Below are positions 8,951-19,795 of a stretch of 64,000 nucleotides of DNA, piece after piece. The stretch is taken from the NCBI RefSeq assembly GCF_902859595.1, contig NZ_CADIJQ010000001.1, positions 1,240,001 to 1,304,000 of the forward strand. Direction: 5' to 3'. The position numbers and the translations under genes are program-made. This stretch comes from Achromobacter kerstersii. Its GTDB lineage: Bacteria; Pseudomonadota; Gammaproteobacteria; Burkholderiales; Burkholderiaceae_B. Position 1 is the first letter of the stretch; each line of letters opens with the position of its first letter. Under the pieces are notes generated by a model. It did no database searches, was not told the DNA's origin, and was given only the letters and a program-made list of their open reading frames with translations.

Positions 8951-9754
8951 CTAGCCGTGGCAGTCGGGGACTTCCTGGTCCAGATAGACGTCGAAGGCGA
9001 CGTCGCGCGCCCATTTCGCCGTCATCGCTTTCCAGGCGCCCGCGCGATCCCAGGCCCGCATTTCGTCCGCCAGCCAGGCGCGGCCCGCGGCGTCATGGGC
9101 GGGTAGCAGCCATACGCGATCGCGGCGCGCGCCATCGGGAGCCAAGGTCGAAGAGAATTTTTTCCATTCGGGAAAGCGCACCAGCGGTTCCCAGACGGTG
9201 TCGTCCACCAGACCGATATCGCACGCGCCTTCACGCACCGCGACCAATGCATCCGACGGCACGCGGTACGTGCGCACCACCGCGCCCCAACTCTCGGCGA
9301 GCTTGCGGGCATCAGTAGCCGCTTCGGCCATGCAGACGCTGCGGCCTTGCACATCAGACGGCTTGCGCCAGCGCGTGTCGCTGCGGATAACGGCCTTGGG
9401 CCGCGTGCCGTAGCCCGTGGGCTGCACTGCCACGGCTTGCGGTTGGCCGGCGGCGCTATCCGCCAGCACCACATCCACCTGCCCTGCGGACAAGGCCGCG
9501 GCCGCGTCTGCCGCGGCCACCTGATGCAAGCGCACCGGCAGCCCCAGGCTCTGGCCGAGCTTGTCGGCCATGTTTGCGTCCAGCCCATCGGGCGTGCGGA
9601 TCTTTGCGCCCGCCACGGGAGGCGGGGCCAGATACGGCACGCCCACCACCAACTCACCGCGCGCTTTCGCGGCGGCAAAGCCAGCGGGTTGCGCATGCGC
9701 CATGCCGGTCAGCAAGGCGCATGCGGTCAGCAGAGCAAGGGAAAGGCGGCGCAT
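8951..9754 (-). CDS. Periplasmic solute-binding protein, family 3-like
   Basis: 267 residues with a cleavable signal peptide (MRRLSLALLTACALLTGMAHA, probable cut after AHA). A two-lobe receptor fold follows, beginning GELVVGVPYLAPPP, then GLDANMADKLGQSLGLPVRLHQV and QVDVVLADSA, typical of family 3 (amino-acid/organic-ion) receptors. It sits 16 nt downstream of an SsuC-type permease but belongs to a different receptor family from the cognate SsuA-like protein of that operon. It may be a second receptor for the same permease or a sensor-like protein. The ligand is unknown. Confidence 0.78.
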   Translation of the reverse strand: MRRLSLALLTACALLTGMAHAQPAGFAAAKARGELVVGVPYLAPPPVAGAKIRTPDGLDANMADKLGQSLGLPVRLHQVAAADAAAALSAGQVDVVLADSAAGQPQAVAVQPTGYGTRPKAVIRSDTRWRKPSDVQGRSVCMAEAATDARKLAESWGAVVRTYRVPSDALVAVREGACDIGLVDDTVWEPLVRFPEWKKFSSTLAPDGARRDRVWLLPAHDAAGRAWLADEMRAWDRAGAWKAMTAKWARDVAFDVYLDQEVPDCHG

Positions 9755-9770
9755 GATGCGTGTCCGATGC

Positions 9771-10544
9771 TTACACGTACTGATAGCGCAGCAGCCGATG
9801 CTTGAGGTTTTCAAGCACGAACTGATCGATCAGCGCGGCCAGCACGGCAATGACCAGAATGTTGGTCATCACGCCGGTCATGTCGGCGATCTCGCCTGAA
9901 TACGCCAGCGAACGGCCCAGGCCCTTGCCGAAGCCGATCAGCATCTCGGCCGAAATCAACGCGCGCCACGCATTGCCAAACGCCAGTTGCGCGCCGGTGA
10001 TCAGCTCGGGCATGACGGCGGGCAGGTACACGCGCTTGACCAGCCCCCAGCGCGTGGCGCCCATGACGCGCGCGGCCGACACGTGCACGCGCTGCACGGA
10101 TTCGGTGGCGTTCATGACGCTGAGCGCGGCCGGGAAGAACGCCGACAGCGCCACCACCACGATGATGGGCGTGTTGCCAAAGCCCATCACGATCAGGAAC
10201 AGCGGCACCCACGCAATCGACGGAATCGATTGCAGAATGACGATCGCGCTGCGCAGCACTTCGCGAAAGAAGAACAGCACCGCAGCCACCAGGCCAAAGC
10301 CGATGCCCGCCGCCAACGCCAAGCCGTAGCCCGCGCCCAGGCGGCCCAAGGTGCCCAGCAGGCTTTGATGGAACGATTGCTTGCCCAGGTCTTCGAACAG
10401 GCGTTCAACCACCGCAGGCACGCCCGGCATCAGGAAATCAGGCAACGCGAACGCCGCCAGCTGCCACAACGCAAGAATGAACAGGACGCCCAAAACGCCC
10501 GCAAAATGCTTGCGGGCGCCGGTCACTCGGGTAGACGAGCTCAA
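9771..10544 (-). CDS. ABC importer permease, SsuC/TauC family
   Basis: An inner-membrane permease of 257 residues with six membrane segments and the EAA-type coupling loop near residue 155 (SAARVMGATRWGLVKRVYLPAVMPELITG). It resembles permeases for aliphatic sulfonates, taurine or nitrate. The start taken is a TTG overlapping the upstream receptor stop (TTGA); a GTG 18 nt downstream is an alternative. It works with the receptor at 10541 and the ATPase at 11605. Confidence 0.88.
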   Translation of the reverse strand: MSSSTRVTGARKHFAGVLGVLFILALWQLAAFALPDFLMPGVPAVVERLFEDLGKQSFHQSLLGTLGRLGAGYGLALAAGIGFGLVAAVLFFFREVLRSAIVILQSIPSIAWVPLFLIVMGFGNTPIIVVVALSAFFPAALSVMNATESVQRVHVSAARVMGATRWGLVKRVYLPAVMPELITGAQLAFGNAWRALISAEMLIGFGKGLGRSLAYSGEIADMTGVMTNILVIAVLAALIDQFVLENLKHRLLRYQYV

Positions 10545-11539
10545 AGTTTGCGCGCCTCTTGCCAGGACAAATCAACGATGCTGGACACGTCATACGGCTT
10601 GCCGTCGCGCGTCTTCAGCGAACCCTGGGCTTGCAGGATGTCGGCAATTTCCTGCATGCGCGCGGTGTCCTTCTGCGTCAGCTTCGGCGTGAACACCTGC
10701 GTGCTGATGGCTTCGGCAATCACCGTTTCGCGCGGCAGTTCGCCACGGGTCAGCGTCTTGAGCGTGGGCTCGGCAATGAAGTACGACGCGATCAGCTTGG
10801 ACGCTTGCGCCGGTTCCTTTTGCAGCAGCGTGATGGCCTGGTTCTGCGCGTCCAGCGCCTTCCAGACGTCATCCTTGCGCTTGGCCAGCGTTTCGCCCGA
10901 CGTGATCACGACCATGCACGGGAACGGCCAGGCCTGACCCACTTCATAGATCTGCTTGACCGGCGCCACCAGCTGCGCGATGCGGTCATAGGGTTCAAAC
11001 AGGAAGGCCGCGTCCACGCGCTTGCCCACCAGCGATTGCACCGCCACGGCCGGGCTCACGCCCATGACGTTGACGTCGTCTGCGCCCAGATTGCCCTGCT
11101 TGAGCACCACGCCCTTCAACACGACGTCGGCCGTGCTGCCTTCGGCTTGCGATGCCAGCGTCTTGCCCTTCAGGCCGGCGATGTCCTTGATGCCGGAATC
11201 GTCACGCACGATCAGCGAGTGATAGCCCTGCTGCGCGCCGCCCACCACTTTCAGGTCAGCGCCCTTGGAGGCCCACGCCACCGCGTTGGTGAAGCCCAGC
11301 ACGCCGATGTCGAGCTGGCCGCCGACAATCGCCTTGATCAGATCGGTGCCTGACTTGAACTCGATGAGTTCGGAATCCAGGCCCGCATTTTTGTAGAAGC
11401 CGCCCTCTTGCGCCACGATCGCTTGCGCGTCGTCCATCACGCGCAGATAGCCCACGCGGAATTTTTCGGCAGCCATTGCGGGGGCCGCGGCCAGCAGCGC
11501 AGCCGCCAGCGGCAGAGACAGCCATTGCTTCAATTTCAT
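10541..11539 (-). CDS. ABC importer substrate-binding protein, SsuA/NMT1-like
   Basis: 332 residues. The signal peptide ends AAPAMA|AEKFRVGYL. The receptor body has the SsuA/NMT1 pattern: EGGFYKNAGLDSELIEFKSG, then GQLDIGVLGFTNAVAW and GVSPAVAVQSLVGKRVDAAFLFEPY. The ATG at 11539 was chosen over an upstream in-frame codon because it starts the signal peptide. This family binds sulfonates, nitrate, taurine or pyrimidine precursors. The specificity here is not evident. Confidence 0.88.
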   Translation of the reverse strand: MKLKQWLSLPLAAALLAAAPAMAAEKFRVGYLRVMDDAQAIVAQEGGFYKNAGLDSELIEFKSGTDLIKAIVGGQLDIGVLGFTNAVAWASKGADLKVVGGAQQGYHSLIVRDDSGIKDIAGLKGKTLASQAEGSTADVVLKGVVLKQGNLGADDVNVMGVSPAVAVQSLVGKRVDAAFLFEPYDRIAQLVAPVKQIYEVGQAWPFPCMVVITSGETLAKRKDDVWKALDAQNQAITLLQKEPAQASKLIASYFIAEPTLKTLTRGELPRETVIAEAISTQVFTPKLTQKDTARMQEIADILQAQGSLKTRDGKPYDVSSIVDLSWQEARKL

Positions 11540-11604
11540 GAGAGGGAGCTCCAGGGAATTCAAGGTCGGCGACGCCGCAGCGCCGCCACAGATGGAAGAG
11601 GACG

Positions 11605-12375
11605 TCAGGCCGCCAGGGCCAGATCAGAATGCGCTTGCGAACCGTCGACCGCGATGCCCAGCAGGCGCAGGATTTCGCGCTTTTCAGCAGCCAGGTCCGA
11701 CAGGTCGTGCGTTTTTTCTCGATGCGCCAGATTGAATTCGCGCAGCACGCGCGCCGGGCGCGGGCTGAAGACGACGATGCGGTCGGCCAGGAACAAGGCT
11801 TCGTCCACATCGTGCGTAACCAGCAGCACCGTGGGCTTTTCCTGGGCGATCAATTGGCGCAGCACATCTTGCAGACTCAGGCGAGTCAGCGCGTCAAGCG
11901 CACCGAAGGGTTCGTCCATCAGCATCGTCTTGGGCTGCGCGATGAACGCGCGGGCCAGCGCGGCGCGTTGGCGCATGCCGCCGGACACCTGATGGGGGTA
12001 ATAGTGTTCGAAGCCGCCAAGGCTGACGCGCGCCAGCCAGTGGCGGGCGGCTTCGCGAGCGCGCTTCTTGGGCGTGTTCTGGAATTCCAGCGCCAGCGCC
12101 ACGTTGTCTTCCAGGGTCAGCCACGGGTACAGCGCGTGTTCCTGGAACACCAGCGTGCGGCTGGGATGCGGGCCGGCCACGGCTTGGCCGTCGGCCAACA
12201 CGCTGCCTTGCGTCGGCTTTTCCAGGCCGGCCGCCAGATGCAGCAGCGTGGATTTGCCGCAGCCCGACGGGCCGACCAGGGCGACCAATTCACCGGTCTT
12301 GATTTCGCTGGTAAAGCCATCCACAACGGGCAGGTCGCCGAAGTGTTTGTGGACGTGGTCGAAGGTCAGGTTCAT
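11605..12375 (-). CDS. ABC importer ATPase, SsuB/TauB family
   Basis: 256 residues. Walker A is GPSGCGKST (35-43), the Q-loop is LVFQEHALYPWLT, the signature is VSGGMRQRAALARA near 134, and Walker B is TMLMDEPFGALD followed by the VTHDVDEA switch. These are hallmarks of the nitrate/sulfonate/taurine ATPase branch. It is the first gene of a four-gene minus-strand operon (ATPase, receptor, permease, second receptor). An AT-rich stretch at about 12415-12480 precedes it and probably holds the promoter. Confidence 0.92.
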   Translation of the reverse strand: MNLTFDHVHKHFGDLPVVDGFTSEIKTGELVALVGPSGCGKSTLLHLAAGLEKPTQGSVLADGQAVAGPHPSRTLVFQEHALYPWLTLEDNVALALEFQNTPKKRAREAARHWLARVSLGGFEHYYPHQVSGGMRQRAALARAFIAQPKTMLMDEPFGALDALTRLSLQDVLRQLIAQEKPTVLLVTHDVDEALFLADRIVVFSPRPARVLREFNLAHREKTHDLSDLAAEKREILRLLGIAVDGSQAHSDLALAA

Positions 12376-12538
12376 GGAACGAATCGTGGGCGCGCGTGGA
12401 GACGAGGCCTAAATCTAACAATTCGTTATATGAATTCAAACGATCAATATTGAATGTCTTTACATCTTCAGGTTATATCCAACCACTTCCCGCCACGACG
12501 CATCCGCGCGCGCCTCGCCCCCACCCAGGGCGCTGCGA
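12376..12538 (-). promoter_or_regulatory. AT-rich promoter region upstream of the SsuABC-like operon
   Basis: Positions 12415-12480 are clearly AT-rich against a GC-rich background and contain several TTGAAT/ATTCAA and ATATAAC elements. No single -35/-10 pair stands out. A CysB/Cbl-like activator site would be expected if the operon imports sulfonates, but none could be assigned by eye. Confidence 0.35.
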
Positions 12539-13777
12539 TCACCCTGCCGAAGCCGGCGTCGACACGGCAGCCGCTTGCCGATTGGCGTGCCGTTGCAGGC
12601 CAAACGCGATCATGAAGCCGATCAGCACCGCCAGCGCGGCGGACAGGAAGATCGACGGATAGCCGTAGCCGCTGGAGATATACCCGGCGACGGGGCCGGT
12701 TACGCCCAGCGCCAAGTCCAGGAATGCCGAGTACGCGCCCAGCGCCGCACCACGGCTGCCGGCCGGCACACGCGCCACCGCTTCCACGCCAATCGCCGGG
12801 AAGACCAGCGCGAAGCCGCAGCCCGTCAGCGCGGCGCCCAGCAGCGCGGCGGTGGGATTGGGCGCCAGCCACAGCAGCAGCAAACCCGCCGCCTCAACCA
12901 GGAACGACACCTGCGCCACGCGGAAGCCGCCAAAGCGCGTGATGGTGCCCGCGAACAGCAGACGCACGCCGATGAAGGCGCAGCCGAATGCGCTGAGCGC
13001 GTGCGCCGCGCCCTCCCAGGACATGCTGGTGTAATACAGCGCCACAAAGGCCGCCAGCGTGCCGAAACCCACGGAACCTAGCCCCAGCGCCATCCCGTGC
13101 GGGAAGACACGCAGCACCACACTCTTGAACGCCATGCGATGGCCGCCCACGATAGCGACCGCCGCGCGCGACACCGCCAAGCCCAAGCCCGCCAGCCCCA
13201 GCAGCAGCACCGCGCCGCCCAGCGCGCCCATGCTCCATTCCTTTTCCAGCTGCACGCCCAACGGTGCGCCCAACGCCAGGCCGCCGTAGGTGCAGATACC
13301 GTTCCAGGAAATGACGCGCGCGGTATGCAGCGGGCCGACGCGGGCAATCGCCCAGGTCGCTGACCCGGTGCCCACCCAGCTTTCGCCAAAGCCCAGCGCC
13401 AGCCGGCTGACGATGATGGCGCTCAGGCTCAGCCAGGCGCTGCGTTCAAACGCATAGGCCAACAACAGGAACACGCCGCTGGCCGCGCAGGCCACCATGC
13501 CGATCACCACCGTCTGCTTAGGGCCCACCGTATCGGCCATGCGGCCCGCGTGCGAGCGGCTAAGCAAAGTCGCCACGTACTGCACGCTGATCGCCAAGCC
13601 CGCAAGCACGGTGCCATAGCCCAGGTTGTCATGCACGTAGCCCGGCAGCACGGCCAGCGGCAGGCCGATGGCCAGGTAGCAGATGAAGGTGAAGAACGCG
13701 ATGGAAACAATGCGAGCCGTCAGCGTGAACGTGCTGATCTGCGCGCCGTCGGGCGCGGTATGCGGTGTGGGAGACAT
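12539..13777 (-). CDS. MFS transporter, YhhS/YfcJ-like
   Basis: A 412-residue, 12-segment major-facilitator protein. The N-terminus TARIVSIAFFTFICYLAIGLPLAVLPGYVHD and the loop LLSRSHAGRMADTVGPK closely follow the E. coli YhhS/YfcJ branch, reported to affect arabinose or drug export. The substrate here is unknown. It lies upstream of the sulfonate-type operon on the same strand but is separated from it by 160 nt with its own promoter-like DNA, so it is probably independent. Confidence 0.87.
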   Translation of the reverse strand: MSPTPHTAPDGAQISTFTLTARIVSIAFFTFICYLAIGLPLAVLPGYVHDNLGYGTVLAGLAISVQYVATLLSRSHAGRMADTVGPKQTVVIGMVACAASGVFLLLAYAFERSAWLSLSAIIVSRLALGFGESWVGTGSATWAIARVGPLHTARVISWNGICTYGGLALGAPLGVQLEKEWSMGALGGAVLLLGLAGLGLAVSRAAVAIVGGHRMAFKSVVLRVFPHGMALGLGSVGFGTLAAFVALYYTSMSWEGAAHALSAFGCAFIGVRLLFAGTITRFGGFRVAQVSFLVEAAGLLLLWLAPNPTAALLGAALTGCGFALVFPAIGVEAVARVPAGSRGAALGAYSAFLDLALGVTGPVAGYISSGYGYPSIFLSAALAVLIGFMIAFGLQRHANRQAAAVSTPASAG

Positions 13778-13865
13778 GGGAGGCGTGGAGTTGCCTGACC
13801 GAACGGTTCAGGGTAAACCCGATGATAGCGCAATCAATATTGCAGCTTGCTGAACATCGGCGGGC

Positions 13866-13903
13866 TGAAAACAACACGGCGCGCCCCTGAGGGACGCGCC
13901 GTG
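13866..13903 (-). terminator. Intrinsic terminator of ybiT
   Basis: Stem CACGGCGCG (13875-13883) / CGCGCCGTG (13895-13903) with a small inner CCC/GGG stem. On the minus strand it is followed by a T-rich tract (complement of 13866-13874). It lies 25 nt past the ybiT stop codon. Confidence 0.75.
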
Positions 13904-13927
13904 CTGGATGACTTCAGGCGGAAATCA

Positions 13928-15532
13928 TCAGGCTTCGATGCCGCGCGATTCCAGATAGTCTTCGTAGCCGCCGCGGTAGTCGATGATCTCGCCAGACGGC
14001 AGGATTTCGATCACGCGGGTGGCCAGGCCGCTCACGAATTCGCGGTCATGCGACACGAACACCAGCGTGCCTTCGTACTTTTCCAGTGCGAATTGCAGGG
14101 ATTCGATCGATTCCATGTCCAAGTGGTTGGTGGGCTCGTCGAGCAGCATGACGTTGTGCCGGCCCAGCATCAGGCGGCCGAAGGTCATGCGGTTCTTTTC
14201 GCCGCCCGACAGCACCTTGGGCGCCTTGGGCAGATCATCCGCCGAGAACAGCAGGCGGCCCAGCACCGAACGGATCGACTGGTCGTCGTCACCCGGCTGG
14301 CGGTGGTCGCCCATCCAGTCCAGCAGGTTGATGTCGGTTTGCAGGAATTGGTCGGACACGTCCTGCGCCATGTAGCCCAGGTCGGCGTTGTCGGACCATT
14401 TCACCGAACCCGAATCCGGCTGCAATTCGGTGGCCAGCAGGCGCAGCAAGGTGGTCTTACCCACGCCGTTCGCGCCGATGATGGCGATCTTTTCACCCGC
14501 ATCGACCATGGCCGAGAACTTGGTGATGACGGGCGCGTCGTACGCCTTGGTCAGGTTTTCAACCGTGACGGCCAGACGGTGCATGACCTTGTTCTGCTCG
14601 AAACGGATGTACGGGTTCTGGCGCGACGACGGCTTGACCACGACCTGGTCGGCCTTGATGCGGTCAATCTGCTTCAAGCGCGAGGTCGCCTGGCGCGACT
14701 TCGACTTGTTGGCGGCGAAGCGGCGCACGAAGTCTTGCAGTTCGGCGACGCGTTCCTTGGCCTTGGCGTTGTTGGACACCAGGCGTTCGCGGGCCTGGGT
14801 GGAGGCCAGCATGTAGTCGTCGTAGTTGCCCGCGTAAATGCGGATTTCGCCGTAGTCCACGTCGGCCATGTGCGTGCACACCTGGTTCAGGAAGTGGCGG
14901 TCGTGGCTGATGATGATCATCGTGCTCTGGTAGCCGTTGAGCACGTTTTCCAACCAGCGGATGGTGTTGATATCCAGGTTGTTGGTGGGCTCGTCCAGCA
15001 GCAGGACGTCGGGGTTCGAGAACAGCGCCTGCGCCAGCAGCACGCGCAGCTTCCAGCCCGGGGCCACTTCGCGCATCGGCAGGTTGTGCTGGTCAACGGC
15101 AATTTCCAGGCCCAGCAGCAATTCGCCTGCGCGCGCTTCGGCGGTGTAGCCGTCGTACTCGGCGAACTTGGCTTCCAGGTCGGCCGCGCGCATGTAGTCG
15201 TCTTCGGTGGCTTCCGGGTTCGCGTAGATCGCGTCACGCTCGGACATGGCGGCCCACATTTCGGTGTGGCCCATCATGACGACGTCCAGCACGCGCAGGT
15301 CTTCAAACGCGAATTGGTCCTGGCGCAGCTTGCCCAGGCGCACGCCCGGCTCCAGCGACACGTTGCCACCGGAGGACTCGAGGTCGCCGCCGATGATCTT
15401 CATGAACGTAGACTTACCGGACCCATTGGCCCCGATCAGCCCGTACCGGTTGCCTTCCCCGAACTTGACGCTGACGTTCTCGAAAAGGGGCTTGGGACCG
15501 AACTGGATGGTGAGATTGGCTGTGGATATCAC
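13928..15532 (-). CDS. ybiT: ABC-F family ATPase YbiT
   Basis: A cytoplasmic twin-ATPase protein with no membrane domain, 534 residues. ABC-F proteins bind the ribosomal E site and relieve stalled translation. The first Walker A, GANGSGKS (34-41), sits in the YbiT-type context [21 protein letters not shown]. Both Walker B/switch motifs ([22 protein letters not shown]) and the inter-domain linker with [13 protein letters not shown] are present. The GTG at 15532 gives the family N-terminus ([12 protein letters not shown]); the longer open frame upstream has no homology. A hairpin separates it from ldcA. Confidence 0.94.
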   Translation of the reverse strand: MISTANLTIQFGPKPLFENVSVKFGEGNRYGLIGANGSGKSTFMKIIGGDLESSGGNVSLEPGVRLGKLRQDQFAFEDLRVLDVVMMGHTEMWAAMSERDAIYANPEATEDDYMRAADLEAKFAEYDGYTAEARAGELLLGLEIAVDQHNLPMREVAPGWKLRVLLAQALFSNPDVLLLDEPTNNLDINTIRWLENVLNGYQSTMIIISHDRHFLNQVCTHMADVDYGEIRIYAGNYDDYMLASTQARERLVSNNAKAKERVAELQDFVRRFAANKSKSRQATSRLKQIDRIKADQVVVKPSSRQNPYIRFEQNKVMHRLAVTVENLTKAYDAPVITKFSAMVDAGEKIAIIGANGVGKTTLLRLLATELQPDSGSVKWSDNADLGYMAQDVSDQFLQTDINLLDWMGDHRQPGDDDQSIRSVLGRLLFSADDLPKAPKVLSGGEKNRMTFGRLMLGRHNVMLLDEPTNHLDMESIESLQFALEKYEGTLVFVSHDREFVSGLATRVIEILPSGEIIDYRGGYEDYLESRGIEA

Positions 15533-15598
15533 GGTGTATTTGAGTCTGTAGGCGTCCGAAGACGCATGCGAGGAAACCCGATAGTGTAGCAAATGACT

Positions 15599-15628
15599 TT
15601 ACGGGTCCGGCTTGCGCGGGACCCGTAA
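15599..15628 (-). terminator. Hairpin between the LD-carboxypeptidase gene and ybiT
   Basis: A perfect 10-bp inverted repeat TTACGGGTCC / GGACCCGTAA with a 10-nt loop, about 20 nt after the ldcA stop. The downstream T-tract on the minus strand is weak, so termination may be partial. Confidence 0.5.
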
Positions 15629-15649
15629 GGGTGACGCTGACTGCGGCGA

Positions 15650-17998
<2,349 letters not shown>

Positions 17999-18064
17999 GG
18001 AATTGGGGGATAAGGACGAGTGGAAACGAAACGGCGGGCGCGAAAGGACGCAAACGGACGGCGC

Positions 18065-18114
18065 AAAAAAGCGCACAGCCGCCATTTTGCCTGAATGTGG
18101 TGGCGGCTGTGCGC
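18065..18114 (-). terminator. Intrinsic terminator downstream of the secreted-protein gene
   Basis: A perfect 14-bp inverted repeat (18071-18084 with 18101-18114; GCGCACAGCCGCCA arm) is followed on the minus strand by six T (18065-18070). It terminates transcription from the gene at 18371-18898. Confidence 0.85.
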
Positions 18115-18118
18115 GGTG

Positions 18119-18270
18119 TTGCTTGTGGGTATTGCTTGCCGGTGTTGCTTGCCGGTGTTGCTTGCTGGTGTTGCTTGCCGGTTTTGCTTGCCGGTATTGC
18201 TTGCCGGTGTTGCTTGCTGGTGGCGCTTGCTGGTGGCGCTTGCTGGTGGCGCTTGCTGGTGGCGCTTGCG
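18119..18270. repeat. 13-bp tandem array in the 3' tail of the secreted-protein gene
   Basis: Eleven consecutive 13-bp units, from ttgcttgtgggta to several ttgcttgccggtg and then gcgcttgctggtg variants, plus a partial twelfth. Drift is gradual from one end to the other. It lies between the stop codon (18371) and the terminator of the minus-strand gene. Confidence 0.92.
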
Positions 18271-18370
18271 CTTCGGCCATGATCGGGCCGCAAGCTCAGG
18301 AATGGGCGCGGGTATGGGCTGCACCTGCGCACGGCCACGTTACGCCCGTGGCCGCGCGCCCTTCCCGCGT

Positions 18371-18898
18371 TTATTGACGCATCGGCGCGTTCATCGTGCC
18401 GGTAGCGGGCGGCACCGAGCCCGGGGCGGGAGGCGGAGGCGCCATGCCCGATGCGGGCGGAGGCGGCGCCATGCCCGGCGCCGGAGGCGGCACGCTGCCG
18501 GCCGGCACCTGGATCACGGTTTCGCGCAGCACGCCGCCGCCCTGCACGCTGCCGCGCACGTTGGTGGGCGACGACATCTGGGTCAGGCAGTCCTGCCGCG
18601 CGGTGGCGGGCAGCCGGTTGCAGCGGTCAACCATGTTCTGCTGATGCTGGTCCGTGCTTCCATCCTTCAAATTCTGGCGATTGGCTTCATCGCGCGCGGC
18701 GCCGGCTTCGCGCATGCAGGTTGCGCGGTCCTGGTTGGTGTTGCCGCTTTTGCACTTGGCCACATCCTGTTCGTACTGGGACTGGATGCCGGCGCGGCCG
18801 ATGGCATCCGCCGCGTGGACCGCTCCCGCGGCCAACATCAAGCCCGCCGCGCAAAGGGATGCCGCAAGGCGTTTGGTATGCATGGGTCGTTTGTTCAT
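18371..18898 (-). CDS. Secreted Cys- and Pro-rich protein of unknown function
   Basis: 175 residues. AAAGGAGCTGGCC precedes the ATG at 18898. The signal peptide ends LAAGAVHA|ADA. The mature part has four cysteines in CxSG...CMREAG...CNRLP...CLTQM spacing, suggesting two disulfides. The C-terminus carries a Pro-rich repeat (PPPAPGMAPPPPASGMAPPPPAPG). I do not recognise the family. It is probably periplasmic and monocistronic, since a terminator and a tandem array follow it. Confidence 0.72.
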   Translation of the reverse strand: MNKRPMHTKRLAASLCAAGLMLAAGAVHAADAIGRAGIQSQYEQDVAKCKSGNTNQDRATCMREAGAARDEANRQNLKDGSTDQHQQNMVDRCNRLPATARQDCLTQMSSPTNVRGSVQGGGVLRETVIQVPAGSVPPPAPGMAPPPPASGMAPPPPAPGSVPPATGTMNAPMRQ

Positions 18899-18952
18899 GG
18901 CCAGCTCCTTTAAGAATTGAACCGAAAACGGCAGTGACCCGACAGCGGTCAC

Positions 18953-19169
18953 GCCGCTTGCTTGGAATCCACTATCCCACGATGCCGCGCCGGGGACATG
19001 TCGAGCAACATGAATTCGTAAGTTGTCGTATCAGGCACCGAATTTGCGCAGGCCGGGGGCCAGACGGAAATCCAGACGAAAAAACAGGGGCGGTTGGCCC
19101 CTGTTGCGTTCAATTCCGCGGCGCAGCACGGCGTGCGCCGTTCACAAGCCGTGGCGCTTGTTACCAGTG
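18953..19169. other. Intergenic region between the pha operon and the secreted-protein gene
   Basis: It contains the pha terminator at 19079-19103 and presumably the promoter of the gene starting at 18898. No further gene is supported. Confidence 0.5.
19079..19103 (-). terminator. Intrinsic terminator of the pha antiporter operon
   Basis: Stem CAGGGGC / GCCCCTG with a 5-nt loop. On the minus strand it is followed by six T (complement of 19079-19084). It lies 67 nt after the phaG stop. Confidence 0.8.
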
Positions 19170-19511
19170 CTAGCGGGCGTCCAGGTCGGCGTCGGCTTTG
19201 GTCAGGCGCTTGCGGTAGGTCGCGGCGCGCATCAGCAGCATTGCCGTCACGGGCGACGACACCACCAGCAGCAGCGTGATGATCACTTCGTGAAACACCG
19301 GACGCGCGGACAAGGCCGAGAACACCAGGATCGATGCAGCCAGCACGCAGCCGCAACCCAGTGTGTTGCCCAAGGTAGGCGCGTGGATGCGGGCGTAGAA
19401 CGAGCGAAAGCGCAGCAGGCCGGCCGAGCCGGTCAGCGCCAGCAAGCCGCCCAACACCAGCAGGATGCAGGCGGGAATGCCGGCCCACAGGGGGATGGTG
19501 GCCTCGATCAT
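19170..19511 (-). CDS. phaG: Monovalent cation/proton antiporter subunit G
   Basis: 113 residues with three membrane segments. It contains GSAGLLRFRSFYARIHAPTLGNTLG, the conserved MnhG/PhaG core. The ATG overlaps the phaF stop by 4 nt. Small membrane subunit of the Mrp-type complex, last in the operon. The tail is hydrophilic (KRLTKADADLDAR). Confidence 0.92.
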   Translation of the reverse strand: MIEATIPLWAGIPACILLVLGGLLALTGSAGLLRFRSFYARIHAPTLGNTLGCGCVLAASILVFSALSARPVFHEVIITLLLVVSSPVTAMLLMRAATYRKRLTKADADLDAR

Positions 19512-19795
19512 GGCTCGATCACCTCGCCGCGCAACAGGAAGCGCGCCATCGCAGTGGAACCGACGAAGCCGAACAAGGCGATCAGCAGCGCGATGTCGAA
19601 GTACAGCGGCGAGCCCGAGCGGATGCCGAAGACCAGCATGGTCAGCATGCCGTTGATATACAGCGTGTCCAGCGCCAGCACGCGGTCCTGCGCGGTGGGC
19701 CCGCGTAGCAGGCGGATCGCGGCAAACACCATGCCCAGCGCGAAACACACCAGGGCGAAGGACGCCGCCCAATACAGTGCGGTGTTCATAGTCAT
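19508..19795 (-). CDS. phaF: Monovalent cation/proton antiporter subunit F
   Basis: 95 residues, three membrane segments, with the family motif RLLRGPTAQDRVLALDTLYIN. It overlaps phaE and phaG by 4 nt each. Required for assembly of the multisubunit antiporter in characterised systems. Confidence 0.92.
   Translation of the reverse strand: MTMNTALYWAASFALVCFALGMVFAAIRLLRGPTAQDRVLALDTLYINGMLTMLVFGIRSGSPLYFDIALLIALFGFVGSTAMARFLLRGEVIEP

Larger units (their letters stand above)
17999..18370. other. Intergenic region with terminator and 13-bp array
   Basis: This 372-nt gap holds the terminator hairpin at 18065-18114, the 13-bp tandem array at 18119-18270, and 100 nt of GC-rich sequence with no gene I can support. 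Open frames crossing the array only read the repeat. The HAD-tadA-ldcA promoter must lie within 17999-18064 or read through the hairpin; no clear -35/-10 pair was seen. Confidence 0.6.

Noticed and set aside
13847-15589. A 580-codon plus-strand open frame opposite ybiT
   Set aside because: Its sequence is His/Gln/Arg/Val-rich antisense of a well-conserved ABC-F gene and has no recognisable domain; GC-rich DNA often leaves the antisense frame open.
18095-18913. Plus-strand open frames encoding Leu/Ala/Cys/Gly repeats across the 13-bp array
   Set aside because: The apparent 13-residue peptide repeat is simply the 13-bp DNA repeat read in each frame; no start signal or homology.
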